Positions 1 through 7,521 of a stretch of DNA of 38,640 nt are shown here, one piece after another. How positions within the stretch are numbered: the stretch's first letter is position 1; every line of letters begins with the position of its first letter. The position numbers were made by a program, and so were the translations under genes. The stretch comes from Chloracidobacterium sp. CP2_5A (GTDB lineage Bacteria > Acidobacteriota > Blastocatellia > Chloracidobacteriales > Chloracidobacteriaceae), in contig NKPT01000032.1 in the NCBI GenBank assembly GCA_002254845.1, positions 1 through 38,640 on the forward strand, read 5' to 3'. Below the pieces are notes generated by a model. It did no database searches and had not been told where the DNA came from. It worked only from the letters and a program-made list of their open reading frames with translations.

Positions 1-17
1 CGCTTCCGCCTTTAGAG

Positions 18-1289
18 CTACGGCGACTTGCCGCTTTCCGCGCTGGGCTTCGCCTCGGCCGGAGAGACAAACTCCAACCCGTAATTCGCGCCTTCCTCCT
101 CCAGCCAGCGTCGTTGGTTACGCTCGTAGGCCACCAGCCCTTCGCGCATTTGCTCGATCAGCGGGCGCGGGGTCGGATGGTCGAGCGCGGCGGCCTGCGC
201 TTCCAGCAGGCTGCTCAACTCATTGACAAGGCGGGTCGCGCCATCATTGAACGGGCGCAGTTGCTTGAGCTGTTGGCGGGCGGCGGCGCTGGCCGCCCGG
301 AGATCGTCCGGCACGGGCTGTTCCGCCTCGAGCTGGCCCAGAATCCGGCGATACACCCGCTCGCCTTCGTTGCAGGCCTCGGCAAAGCGGCTGATGGCTT
401 TATTTTCCGGGAACAGATTCGAGCCGGCGATGAAGCGCGCCAGCGACGGGCGCTCGCCTTGGTAGCGCCAAATCATCGCCCCGAATGACGCCGCGACCAC
501 CGCTATCAACAACGCTTGCCAGACGCGCCAGATGGTCGGCGTCGTCCGCTCGCCGGGGGGCGAATAGGGAATGATGTATGCCAGCCCCATGCCGGTGACC
601 AGCCCGCCGAGATGACCCGCTCGGCTAATGAAGGGAATCGAAAAGGTAATGATCAGGTTGACGGCGAGCGTTAGCCAGATGCCACGCTGCATTGCGCCGC
701 GCACCGCCGGCGGGATTTCCTGGCGGTACTTGTAAACAAACACCAACAGCGCGCCGAACATGCCGAACAGCGCGCCGGACGCGCCCGCGCCAATGCTCGC
801 CGGGTGCGAAAAAAAATAACTCGCCACGAAGCCGCCGATGCCTGAAAGCGTGTAGAGAATCGTGAAGCGCGCCGAGCCATAGAGCGACTCTAGCTGCGGA
901 CCAAGCGCCCAAAGCGCGTACATATTCACCACCAGGTGAACAACGCCAATATGGAGGAACATCGGGACAACCAGCCGCCACACCTCGCCGCTCGCAATCA
1001 GCTTTTGGTGACAAGCGCCAAAAGCTATCAGCACGTCCACATCGGTCGAGCCGCCGGCAAAGGCCGTTAACACAAACATCACGACGTTGATGCCGATGAG
1101 AACATAGCTGAGCGGCGCTCGACGAAAAAACACCGCCTCGACAAAGCTGGCCGCCCGCTGGCGCTCGCGCCGCTCGCGCTCAACTTCAGGCGGCAGCGCG
1201 CCGCACTCCAGGCAGCGCAGCGCGGCGCTGGGCGTGAGAAGCCCGCATTGATGACAAACGCGCACTTGGCGCTCAGTCGTCGTTTCCAT
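18..1289 (-). CDS. Rhomboid family intramembrane serine protease with N-terminal zinc ribbon
   Basis: This protein of 423 aa should cleave membrane proteins within the bilayer. The rhomboid core carries the HxxxN motif (His118, Asn122), the catalytic serine in GASG (Ser171) and the catalytic histidine in AGHLGG (His226). At least six hydrophobic segments run from about residue 58 to 240. The N-terminus has a small zinc ribbon (Cys12, Cys15, Cys26, Cys29), a known architecture for soil-bacterial rhomboids. After a further hydrophobic segment around residue 255-275 comes a charged, probably helical tail of about 140 aa of unknown role. The reading frame stays open 45 codons upstream, but the ATG at 1289 lies just past the stop of the preceding RDD gene and starts directly before the zinc ribbon, so I chose it. 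No good Shine-Dalgarno is visible; translation is probably coupled to the RDD gene 5 bp upstream. The substrate is unknown. Confidence 0.9.
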   Translation of the reverse strand: METTTERQVRVCHQCGLLTPSAALRCLECGALPPEVERERRERQRAASFVEAVFFRRAPLSYVLIGINVVMFVLTAFAGGSTDVDVLIAFGACHQKLIASGEVWRLVVPMFLHIGVVHLVVNMYALWALGPQLESLYGSARFTILYTLSGIGGFVASYFFSHPASIGAGASGALFGMFGALLVFVYKYRQEIPPAVRGAMQRGIWLTLAVNLIITFSIPFISRAGHLGGLVTGMGLAYIIPYSPPGERTTPTIWRVWQALLIAVVAASFGAMIWRYQGERPSLARFIAGSNLFPENKAISRFAEACNEGERVYRRILGQLEAEQPVPDDLRAASAAARQQLKQLRPFNDGATRLVNELSSLLEAQAAALDHPTPRPLIEQMREGLVAYERNQRRWLEEEGANYGLEFVSPAEAKPSAESGKSP

Positions 1290-1294
1290 CAGCG

Positions 1295-2092
1295 CTAATC
1301 CACAAGGTATTTCGCCTGCGCCCGGTACTGCCGATCCACAGCTTCCAAAAACGGCTCCGGGGCGGCGGGCGGCGGCGCGCCCAGCCGCCGGCTGATCGCG
1401 TCCGCAATCCCGGCTGCCATCCACGGGCGCTTCTTTTCCGGCAGGTTGGCGCGGCGCAGCAAAAAGCGTTCAACTGCCGCGATGTCGTCCTTGGTCAGGG
1501 CGCGAATATTGCTCAGGACAGCGTCCTCTGCCGACGGGCGAAGCTGAATATCGGCGGCGTGGCTGCTGAGCACCTTATCCAGGCTGGGCGCTGCGCTGAG
1601 GCGCTCCTTGACAACCGCCGTGCCGGCGACAAGGTCGCCCAGCCGGCGCGACTCCCGATGAAGCATGATGCTCATCACGCCCAGCGCATAGCCGCTCGGC
1701 AGGAAGTCCACGCTACGCAGCGCATTCCGAACCAGCGCCTCGAAGAAGCCAATCGGCCGCCCGTCAATGCGAATGACGCGCAGGCGCATCCATCGCTTGC
1801 CGGGCGTTTGCCCGTTCCACCAAGCTTCAAAGACCGCGAAGTAGCCAAAGTAAATGACGAACGCTGTCAACACGAGGAGCGCGAGCAGCCACAGCTCGAC
1901 CGACCGGCTGATCCCAAGATCGCGTAACACGTCGCTGACCTGAGCCGCGCACAGGCCAAGCGCAAACAGCGTCAGGGCTTGGAGGCCATGGTCGATCAGC
2001 GCGGCGAGGAAGCGGCTGCCAACGTTGGCCAGCGCGAACCTCAGCTCGACGCGCTCCGGGGTTTCGATGATGAGCTGGTTATCAAGTCGCAT
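1295..2092 (-). CDS. RDD family membrane protein
   Basis: A 265-aa protein with the RDD domain: an early SRFLAALID segment, hydrophobic helices at about residues 28-50 and 65-90, the loop with NGQTPGKRWMRLRV, and RRLGDLVAGT after a further helix. RDD proteins are small multi-pass membrane proteins; some have been linked to ion transport, but most have no known function. The C-terminal 90 residues are soluble and include a stretch rich in Ala, Pro and Arg. I chose the ATG at 2092 because the domain begins right after it and the 35 upstream codons are low-complexity Arg/Pro. There is no Shine-Dalgarno before this start; a strong inverted repeat sits there instead. The gene follows rpoD by about 110 bp and is followed by the rhomboid gene after 5 bp, so the last two form a transcription unit. 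Confidence 0.85.
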   Translation of the reverse strand: MRLDNQLIIETPERVELRFALANVGSRFLAALIDHGLQALTLFALGLCAAQVSDVLRDLGISRSVELWLLALLVLTAFVIYFGYFAVFEAWWNGQTPGKRWMRLRVIRIDGRPIGFFEALVRNALRSVDFLPSGYALGVMSIMLHRESRRLGDLVAGTAVVKERLSAAPSLDKVLSSHAADIQLRPSAEDAVLSNIRALTKDDIAAVERFLLRRANLPEKKRPWMAAGIADAISRRLGAPPPAAPEPFLEAVDRQYRAQAKYLVD

Positions 2093-2103
2093 GACAAAGC
2101 GAT

Positions 2104-2148
2104 GCTGCCGCCCGCAGCAGCGGGGTGGCAAGCCGCCCGGGCGGCAGC
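2104..2148 (-). other. Inverted repeat directly upstream of the RDD start codon
   Basis: An 11-bp perfect inverted repeat (arms 2104-2114 and 2138-2148, GCTGCCGCCCG and its complement) with a 23-base loop. On the minus strand it lies between the rpoD stop and the RDD start and ends 11 bases before that ATG. It has no following T-run, so it is a poor intrinsic terminator. It could be an RNA structure that limits readthrough from rpoD or shapes translation of the RDD gene. Confidence 0.5.
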
Positions 2149-2205
2149 CGCTGTGTGACGAGCGAGCAAGGGCCGTCGCCGGCGAACGCGCCCGCACCCC
2201 CGCGG

Positions 2206-3903
2206 CTATTGACCGTCATCGAAAAAGGTCTTGAGCTTGCGACTCCGCGACGGGTGACGGAGCTTGCGCAGGGCCTTAGCCTCGATTTGACGAATGCGCT
2301 CGCGGGTGACGGAGAAGTGCCGCCCGACTTCCTCTAGCGTCCGCTCCTGCCCATCGCCATCCAGACCGAAGCGCATCTTGAGAATTTGCTCCTCCCGCTG
2401 CGTGAGCGTGCCAAGCACCTCCAGCGTCGCCTCGCGCAGCCCCTTGCCAACGATCATCTCGGCCGGGTTGAGGCTGTTCCGGTCCTCGATGAAGCTGCCG
2501 AGGTTGGATTCGCCGTCGTCGCCAATGGGCGTTTCCAGGCTGACCGGCTCCTGAGCGATTTTCAGCGCCTGCCGAACCTTGACCACCGGCAGGTCCGTGC
2601 GCTGCGCGAGCTCCTCGTGCGTTGGCTCGCGCCCCAGCTCTTGCACCATCAAGCGAGCGGTGCGGACGATCTTGTTGATGGTTTCAACCATGTGAACCGG
2701 CACGCGAATGGTTCGCCCCTGATCGGCAATCGCGCGCGTGACGGCCTGGCGAATCCACCAGGTCGCGTAGGTGGAGAATTTGTAACCGCGCCGGTAGTCA
2801 AACTTCTCGACGGCGCGCATCAGGCCGATGTTGCCTTCCTGGATGAGGTCGGAAAACTGCAATCCGCGCGAGCGGTTGATGTAGTTTTTGGCAATCGAGA
2901 CCACTAGCCGCAAGTTGGCTTCGATCATTTCGCGTCGCGCCTTTTCAGCCTCCTGCGCCGCGGCGAAAATCTTCCACAACGAATCCTTGATGCGGCTCGC
3001 CGGCTCCAGATAGCGTTTCTCGATATCGGCAATCACCTTCTGCGCCTGCTCAATCTGCGCCTGCGCCCCGGCTTCGTCCACCCACGCGCGCCGCCGCCTG
3101 TTGGTCAGCGACTTCTGATCTTTCAGCGACTCCTTCGCCTTCTTGATCTTGTGCTCGGCGTCCTGAATCTGGCGCACGACGAGCCGAATGCGGTCATTGA
3201 ACTTCTGCCGTATCTGGTCGGAGAAGAGAATGCCGCGGATGAGCCGCGAGAGCTCAATGCGCTTGCGCAGGTAGGCGCGCTGGCGACGCTGCGCTTTGCG
3301 CGGGCTGCGCTTGCGCTCCTTCTCGATTTTGGCCGCTTCCTCGCGGATGTAAGCCAGCTCCCGCGAGATCGCCCGAAATCGCTCGATGGTGTCCACAAGG
3401 TAGCGCTCTTCGTTTTCGAGCGTGATGTCCTCGGCGTCCGAGTCGGAGGTGTCAATCACCTGACGGATGCCGATTTTGCGCTCGCGGAGCTGCTCCGCGA
3501 AGACTTCCAGGTATTCGGCCACAATCAGCGACCGCGAATGGGCTTTGAAAAGGCGAAGCCGACCGCGCTCGATGCGCTTGGCGATATTGACCTCGTCTTC
3601 GCGCGTCAGCAGGGCTACATTGCTCATCTCGCGAAGGTAGAGCGTCATAGCGTCGAGCGAGCGATCGCTTTCAGAAGCTGATAGGTCGGGCTGCGGCGCG
3701 GCGCTGCCGTTTTCAGCGTCCTCGGCTGGCTCTTCCGCGTCCTCGGTCTCCTCGGTCTCGCTATCCAGAATGAAATCGTCTTCTTCCGAAGCGGTGGAAT
3801 CTATCTCGGCAAGGAACTTTTCAAGGTCAAGGGCTGGCAGCGCGTCTCCCGCGGTCGGATCCGTGTCGCCATCCATCAGGTTTTCTTTGAGGTCGAGTCG
3901 CAT
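2206..3903 (-). CDS. rpoD: RNA polymerase primary sigma factor (sigma-70, RpoD/SigA)
   Basis: About 565 aa. The protein directs core RNA polymerase to housekeeping promoters. In order it shows an acidic N-terminus (about residues 10-75, rich in Glu/Asp), region 1.2 ([12 protein letters not shown]), a long charged non-conserved insert of about 200 aa, region 2 ([53 protein letters not shown]), region 3 (HMVETINKI) and region 4 with the helix-turn-helix ([20 protein letters not shown]). The insert and the full region 2-4 set identify a primary rather than an alternative sigma factor. The frame extends to a TTG at 3924; I prefer the ATG at 3903, and an ATG at 3876 is also possible because no start has a clear Shine-Dalgarno. 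A 345-bp divergent region separates it from rdgB. Confidence 0.95.
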   Translation of the reverse strand: MRLDLKENLMDGDTDPTAGDALPALDLEKFLAEIDSTASEEDDFILDSETEETEDAEEPAEDAENGSAAPQPDLSASESDRSLDAMTLYLREMSNVALLTREDEVNIAKRIERGRLRLFKAHSRSLIVAEYLEVFAEQLRERKIGIRQVIDTSDSDAEDITLENEERYLVDTIERFRAISRELAYIREEAAKIEKERKRSPRKAQRRQRAYLRKRIELSRLIRGILFSDQIRQKFNDRIRLVVRQIQDAEHKIKKAKESLKDQKSLTNRRRRAWVDEAGAQAQIEQAQKVIADIEKRYLEPASRIKDSLWKIFAAAQEAEKARREMIEANLRLVVSIAKNYINRSRGLQFSDLIQEGNIGLMRAVEKFDYRRGYKFSTYATWWIRQAVTRAIADQGRTIRVPVHMVETINKIVRTARLMVQELGREPTHEELAQRTDLPVVKVRQALKIAQEPVSLETPIGDDGESNLGSFIEDRNSLNPAEMIVGKGLREATLEVLGTLTQREEQILKMRFGLDGDGQERTLEEVGRHFSVTRERIRQIEAKALRKLRHPSRSRKLKTFFDDGQ

Positions 3904-4248
3904 GGCTTTGTTTGGGCGGGGCAAAAATTGCTTGCTCTTATCGCCGGGGCGGGTAAATTCGGACTAATCGCCGTCAGGATACGTTGCGCCCGTTGGCGGG
4001 GCAACCCAAGTTTTCTCAGGCGCGAGCGTCTCCCGGCAGCATACTGATTCCGCGCCGCCGACTCTGTGCGTTCGATGACGGAGTCGCCTGTTCAGGCCGG
4101 TCGCCCCGCCATGCATAGACGTTGTCGAACGGCGCGAGGTTTCCTTGCGGCGCAAGCATTCGCCAGCTTCTCTCCGCCTCTTCCTCTGCGCTTCTTCTCG
4201 TTCGCTTCTTCTCGGCTCTTTCGCTTCGGCGCGGAACGGTAATCGCCC
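3904..4248. other. Divergent intergenic region rpoD / rdgB (345 bp)
   Basis: No gene is supported here; open frames in it are shadows. It holds a hairpin at 3983-4005 (GTTGC-G-CCCG, loop TTGG, CGGG-GCAAC) followed on the plus strand by CCAAGTTTTCTC, which resembles an intrinsic terminator although no plus-strand gene precedes it. It also holds a pyrimidine-rich tract (about 4165-4230) with a 12-bp direct repeat CGCTTCTTCTCG at 4189-4200 and 4203-4214. I see no convincing -35/-10 pair for either flanking gene. The hairpin would lie about 80-100 bases upstream of rpoD and could belong to its leader. Confidence 0.4.
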
Positions 4249-4872
4249 ATGCCCGCGCTTCCGCCGCTCATTGTCGCCACCCGCAACGCCGGCAAGCTCC
4301 GGGAGTTTCGCGATCTGCTGGCGGCGGCGAGCGAGGTCGTCGGTCTCGACGCTTTCCCCGCCGTGCCGCCCATCGCCGAAACCGGAACGACGTTTGAAGC
4401 CAACGCGCTCATCAAGGCGCGCGCTGTCCGCGCCGTGACCGGCGGCTGGGTCGTCGCGGACGATTCCGGCCTCTGCGTGGACGCCCTGGACGGCGCGCCC
4501 GGCCTGTATTCGGCGCGCTACGCCGGCGCGCGGGCATCTGACGCTGAAAACATCGCCAAGCTGCTCGCCGCGCTGCGCGACGTTCCGCCCGCCCGGCGAA
4601 CGGCGCGGTTCGTCTGCACGCTGGCGCTGGTCACGGAGACGGAAGAAGCTTGCTTTACCGGCGCGTGCCACGGCGCGCTGGCGCAAGCCCCGCGCGGAAG
4701 CGCGGGTTTCGGGTACGATCCGCTGTTTATTCCTGAGGGCGAGACGCGCGCGTTCGCCGAGATGACCGCGGCGGAAAAGGCCCGGCATAGCCATCGCGCC
4801 CGCGCAGCTGAGGCGTTGGTCAGCTCCTTGCGCGACTCCTTGCGCGACCGGTCGCCCGCGCTTCGCCAATAG
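4249..4872 (+). CDS. rdgB: XTP/dITP diphosphatase (RdgB/HAM1 family)
   Basis: 207 aa, the usual length for the family. The enzyme hydrolyses non-canonical purine nucleoside triphosphates (XTP, dITP, ITP) to monophosphate and pyrophosphate, keeping damaged bases out of DNA and RNA. Family signatures are the N-terminal ATRNAGKLREF substrate loop (residues about 10-20), TFEANALIKA, ADDSGLCVDAL with the catalytic aspartates, and GSAGFGYDPLF near the C-terminus. The C-terminal tail contains an exact 12-bp duplication (4824-4847) giving SLRDSLRD. The nuoI-like gene follows after 93 bp on the same strand. Confidence 0.93.
   Translation: MPALPPLIVATRNAGKLREFRDLLAAASEVVGLDAFPAVPPIAETGTTFEANALIKARAVRAVTGGWVVADDSGLCVDALDGAPGLYSARYAGARASDAENIAKLLAALRDVPPARRTARFVCTLALVTETEEACFTGACHGALAQAPRGSAGFGYDPLFIPEGETRAFAEMTAAEKARHSHRARAAEALVSSLRDSLRDRSPALRQ
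4824..4847 (+). repeat. 12-bp tandem duplication inside rdgB
   Basis: CTCCTTGCGCGA occurs twice back to back and adds four codons (SLRD repeated) to the RdgB tail outside the catalytic core. The reading frame is kept. Confidence 0.8.
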
Positions 4873-4965
4873 GCCTTGAGCCGGGCAAGCGTTCCGGGCA
4901 TGGTTGGGTCACACGGCGCCGAACGCCCCGCCTTCGCGCGGAGGCTGGCGCTCAGGAGCGCGCCA

Positions 4966-5472
4966 ATGTCATCCATCTTGTCTGAAATCTTTGACGCCGC
5001 GAAAACCGTCCGCGCCATCGCCCAAGGCATGGCCGTGACGCTTAGCTACATCCCGAAGCGGAAGCTTACCCGCCAGTACCCGGACGTGCCCGTTGAGCTG
5101 TATCCGCGCTTTCGCGGCGAGCATTACCTAGCGCGAGATGAAAACGGCAAGGAGCGCTGCGTAGCCTGCTTCCTCTGCTCGGCTGCCTGCCCGGCGGACG
5201 CCATTTACATTGAAGCCGATGAAGACCTGCGCGCTTACAACGAGCGCCCGGGGATGGAGAACCGCTACGCCCGCGTCTACAACATTGACTATGGGCGCTG
5301 CATTCTGTGCGGCTACTGCGTTGAGGCTTGCCCGAAGGACGCCATCAAGCATGGCCACAACTTCGAGATGGCCGTGACGAGCTTCGCCGACTTGGTCAAG
5401 GACAAGTCGTACCTGCTGTCCAACCTGGAGCGTGAAAAGACGCGCAACCTAACGCTGCGCAGCGACGCCTAA
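4966..5472 (+). CDS. nuoI: NuoI-type 2[4Fe-4S] ferredoxin subunit of NADH dehydrogenase (complex I)
   Basis: 168 aa. In complex I this subunit carries clusters N6a and N6b that pass electrons from the peripheral arm towards quinone. Both cluster motifs are complete: CVACFLCSAACP and CILCGYCVEACP, spaced as in NuoI, and the N-terminal region TLSYIPKRKLTRQYP and the RFRGEHYLARDE segment are also NuoI-like. The frame is open 30 codons upstream, but AGGAG at 4954-4958, seven bases before the ATG at 4966, decides the start. No other nuo gene is in this window, so the subunit is encoded away from the rest of the complex, or is a second copy serving another oxidoreductase. A duplicated NuoI or a related ferredoxin cannot be excluded. 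Confidence 0.88.
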   Translation: MSSILSEIFDAAKTVRAIAQGMAVTLSYIPKRKLTRQYPDVPVELYPRFRGEHYLARDENGKERCVACFLCSAACPADAIYIEADEDLRAYNERPGMENRYARVYNIDYGRCILCGYCVEACPKDAIKHGHNFEMAVTSFADLVKDKSYLLSNLEREKTRNLTLRSDA

Positions 5473-5511
5473 CCGGCCGCTCGCGGCGGAGCGATAAAAA
5501 ATTCCCGGACC

Positions 5512-5561
5512 GCCTTGCCAGCGGCTTACGCCTTGCCAGCGGCTTACGCCTTGCCAGCGGC
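5512..5561 (-). repeat. 18-bp tandem repeat (2.8 copies) containing in-frame stop codons
   Basis: Unit GCCTTGCCAGCGGCTTAC at 5512-5529 and 5530-5547, then 14 matching bases to 5561. On the minus strand each full unit reads Ala-Gly-Lys-Ala-stop-Ala in the frame of the small gene ending here, so two in-frame TAA codons lie 18 bp apart (5544-5546 and 5526-5528). The repeat therefore spans the 3' end of that gene and its downstream region. Confidence 0.9.
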
Positions 5562-5765
5562 GCTGGCGGCGCTCTCCCGGGAATCTTCTTGCTTTTGCGA
5601 CTGGTAGTGCGCCATCAGGGCCTTGCCTTCGCGGCTGCGCGGATCAATCGTCCGCAGGTGCTTGTTGCCCACCATTTCCCAGATGGCCGTGACGACCCCG
5701 TTTTTCTCAACGGCGCTGTAAGATTTCTGCTCCTGGCTGATTTCCGAATGAGCTACTTCCGACAT
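5544..5765 (-). CDS. Small protein of unknown function (73 aa)
   Basis: I do not recognise the family. The ATG at 5765 gives a charged, soluble 73-aa protein with a folded-looking middle (GVVTAIWEMVGNKHLRTID) and a low-complexity Ala/Ser/Lys tail that is part of the tandem repeat. The longer open frame upstream to 6218 runs through the yacG gene on the other strand and is Arg/Pro-rich, so it is not used. There is no visible Shine-Dalgarno at 5765, so the start is uncertain. The gene converges with nuoI (71 bp) and diverges from yacG (182 bp). That it is a real gene rests on its biased composition and isolated position only. Confidence 0.5.
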   Translation of the reverse strand: MSEVAHSEISQEQKSYSAVEKNGVVTAIWEMVGNKHLRTIDPRSREGKALMAHYQSQKQEDSRESAASAAGKA

Positions 5766-5947
5766 AAGGTAAAAGGCAGTCCAACCCGTTTCGTGTAAGA
5801 TGCCGCGGCTTGCTTTTTCCAAAGCGCGATGCAGTATTTTCTCATGGGAGTCGAAGGCATGTCCAGAACGCCCCAAACTTTTCTCCCGGCCGCGCCCGCG
5901 CGTCGCTCGCTTCGCGCCGTTAGCTAGGCTATGAGGAGGCTGTCGCC

Positions 5948-6127
5948 ATGGCTTTTCGCTGTCCAATCTGCGGCGCTGAGACCGCCTGGGCTGGCAATCC
6001 AACCCGTCCGTTCTGCTCCGAGGCGTGCCAGATGCGCGACCTGGGCAACTGGCTAACGGAGCGATACAGCATCCCGGTCTCCGCGCCGGACGCCGCGCCC
6101 GCGTCCGACAACGCGGATGCCTCGTGA
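5948..6127 (+). CDS. yacG: DNA gyrase inhibitor YacG (zinc-binding)
   Basis: 59 aa. YacG is a small zinc protein that in Escherichia coli binds GyrB and inhibits gyrase. The family pattern is complete: CPIC near the N-terminus (Cys5, Cys8), then NPTRPFCSEAC (Cys23, Cys27), DLGNWLTERYSIP, and a disordered Ala/Asp/Pro tail. GAGGAGG at 5933-5939, eight bases before the ATG, is a strong ribosome binding site. Twelve bases separate it from the Imm70-like gene, so both are probably on one transcript. In many bacteria yacG lies beside coaE; here it lies two genes upstream of panB, also a coenzyme A pathway gene, which may be coincidence. Confidence 0.92.
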   Translation: MAFRCPICGAETAWAGNPTRPFCSEACQMRDLGNWLTERYSIPVSAPDAAPASDNADAS

Positions 6128-6139
6128 GAGGGTCCGCGG

Positions 6140-6562
6140 ATGCTGCGCATTGTTCTCTGGGTGGATACCAAGCGGTATGAAATTGGCTCGCCGGCGTTCT
6201 TCCACTGCTTCTTTTCAACGGTCGCCTATCGGATGGAAAATGACGCCTGGGGCAGCGTCTATCCGCGCATCATGTTGGATTTCTACAAGGGACGACTGCA
6301 TTACGCCGATGCCCCGCAGGCCTTGAGCGAGCTGGAAGCCATTCGGCTCGGCTTCGAGACAATGCCCCCCAGCGACGTGGTGTGGGATTATGACGACCTC
6401 GACCGCCAGCCGCCCTGGGCCGATGGCGCGCTTGACAATGTGACCTGCGCCGCGGAGTGTTTTTTCACCTCCGGCGAAGAGCACTTGTTCGTCGTGCTTC
6501 AGCAGGCTTTTGAGCGCAGCGTAGAAGTTCGCCATGACGCGCGCATCCGCCGCATGGCATAA
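6140..6562 (+). CDS. Immunity protein 70 (Imm70)-like protein
   Basis: 140 aa, cytoplasmic, no signal peptide. The arrangement GSPAFFHCFFSTVAYRMEN, then WGSVYPRIM, LSELEAI and VVWDYDDLDRQPPW matches my memory of the Imm70 family, predicted immunity proteins of polymorphic toxin systems that neutralise a partner toxin. Evidence is recall of the family pattern, not a search. No toxin gene, RHS or secretion-targeted protein is next to it: upstream is yacG, downstream panB. It may be an orphan immunity gene kept against neighbours' toxins, or a housekeeping relative with another job. Base composition resembles the neighbours. Start ATG at 6140 follows GAGAGG at short distance. Confidence 0.65.
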   Translation: MLRIVLWVDTKRYEIGSPAFFHCFFSTVAYRMENDAWGSVYPRIMLDFYKGRLHYADAPQALSELEAIRLGFETMPPSDVVWDYDDLDRQPPWADGALDNVTCAAECFFTSGEEHLFVVLQQAFERSVEVRHDARIRRMA

Positions 6563-6605
6563 CCCGCTTTTTTGATTCCAGCCTAGCCCAAGGATAACCA
6601 AACTC

Positions 6606-7478
6606 ATGCTTCCATCTCGCGTCACGCCAGGGGATCTGCGCGCTATGAAAGCCGAAGGCAAGCGCATTGTCGCCCTGACCGCCTATGACCGCCCGACGGC
6701 GGAGATCTGCGAAGCTGCCGGCGTGGACGTCCTGCTGGTCGGCGACTCACTGGGCAACGTGCTGCTCGGCTATGAAACAACCCTGCCGGTCACCATGGAG
6801 GAGATGCTCCATCACGTCAAAGCCGTCGCGCGCAGCGCGCGGCGCTCGCTTGTCGTGGCCGACCTGCCGTTTCTGTCCTATCAAGCTGATCTGGCGGAGG
6901 CGCTGCGCAACGCCGGGCGCTTTCTCAAGGAAGGCGGCGCGCAGGCGGTCAAGCTCGAAGGCGGCGACCGCAGCGCGGAAGCCATCGAGCGCATGGTCAC
7001 GGCCGGCATTCCCGTGATGGGGCATATCGGCTACACGCCGCAGTCGTCCCATGTCTTCGGAAAAAATGTCGTCCAGGGACGCGACGTTGACGCCGCCCTA
7101 ACCCTGCTCAACGACGCGCTCGCGCTGGAGGAAGCGGGCTGCTTCGCCATCGTGCTCGAATGCGTGCCGCGCGAGGTCGCGCAGGCCGTGTCAGAGCGCC
7201 TCGTCATCCCGACGATTGGCATTGGCGCGGGCGCGGGCTGCGACGGGCAAATTCTGGTCTTCCATGACGTCGTCGGCTGGGGCGCGGGCGCGACGCTGAA
7301 GTTTGTCAAGCCCTACGCGCAAATCGGCGAGACGCTGCGGCAGGCCGTGAGCGACTATGCTCGCGACGTGCGCGAAGGCGCGTTTCCAGCTGCCGAACAT
7401 GCCTTCACGATGCCAGCCGAAGCGCGCGCGCTCTTTGAGCAAGAGCTAGCCGAGCTTGACGCCGGCTGCGGCGAATAG
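6606..7478 (+). CDS. panB: 3-methyl-2-oxobutanoate hydroxymethyltransferase
   Basis: 290 aa. PanB transfers a hydroxymethyl group from 5,10-methylene-tetrahydrofolate to 2-oxoisovalerate to make ketopantoate, the first committed step to pantothenate and coenzyme A. Seen motifs: ALTAYDRPTAEICEAAGVD, VGDSLGNVLLGYETTLPVT (metal-binding Asp), VKLEGG, HIGYTPQS, VLECVP with the catalytic Glu, and PTIGIGAGAGCDGQ. AAGGA at 6590-6594, eleven bases before the ATG, supports the start. The downstream phosphohexomutase gene begins 43 bp after the stop on the same strand. Confidence 0.96.
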   Translation: MLPSRVTPGDLRAMKAEGKRIVALTAYDRPTAEICEAAGVDVLLVGDSLGNVLLGYETTLPVTMEEMLHHVKAVARSARRSLVVADLPFLSYQADLAEALRNAGRFLKEGGAQAVKLEGGDRSAEAIERMVTAGIPVMGHIGYTPQSSHVFGKNVVQGRDVDAALTLLNDALALEEAGCFAIVLECVPREVAQAVSERLVIPTIGIGAGAGCDGQILVFHDVVGWGAGATLKFVKPYAQIGETLRQAVSDYARDVREGAFPAAEHAFTMPAEARALFEQELAELDAGCGE

Positions 7479-7521
7479 CCCGCGCGCAGCGGCTGAAATC
7501 TCTGGGAGAGCTAAGCAACCC

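Noticed and set aside
3983-4005. Hairpin with T-run as terminator of a plus-strand transcript
   Set aside because: No plus-strand gene precedes it; kept only as part of the intergenic description.
3964-4869. Minus-strand open frame across the rpoD-rdgB gap
   Set aside because: Mostly opposite rdgB, Arg/Ala/Gly-rich, no recognisable motif.
5810-5840. Promoter for yacG (TTGCTT and TATTTT)
   Set aside because: Spacer is 19 bp and both boxes are weak, so support is too thin to list.
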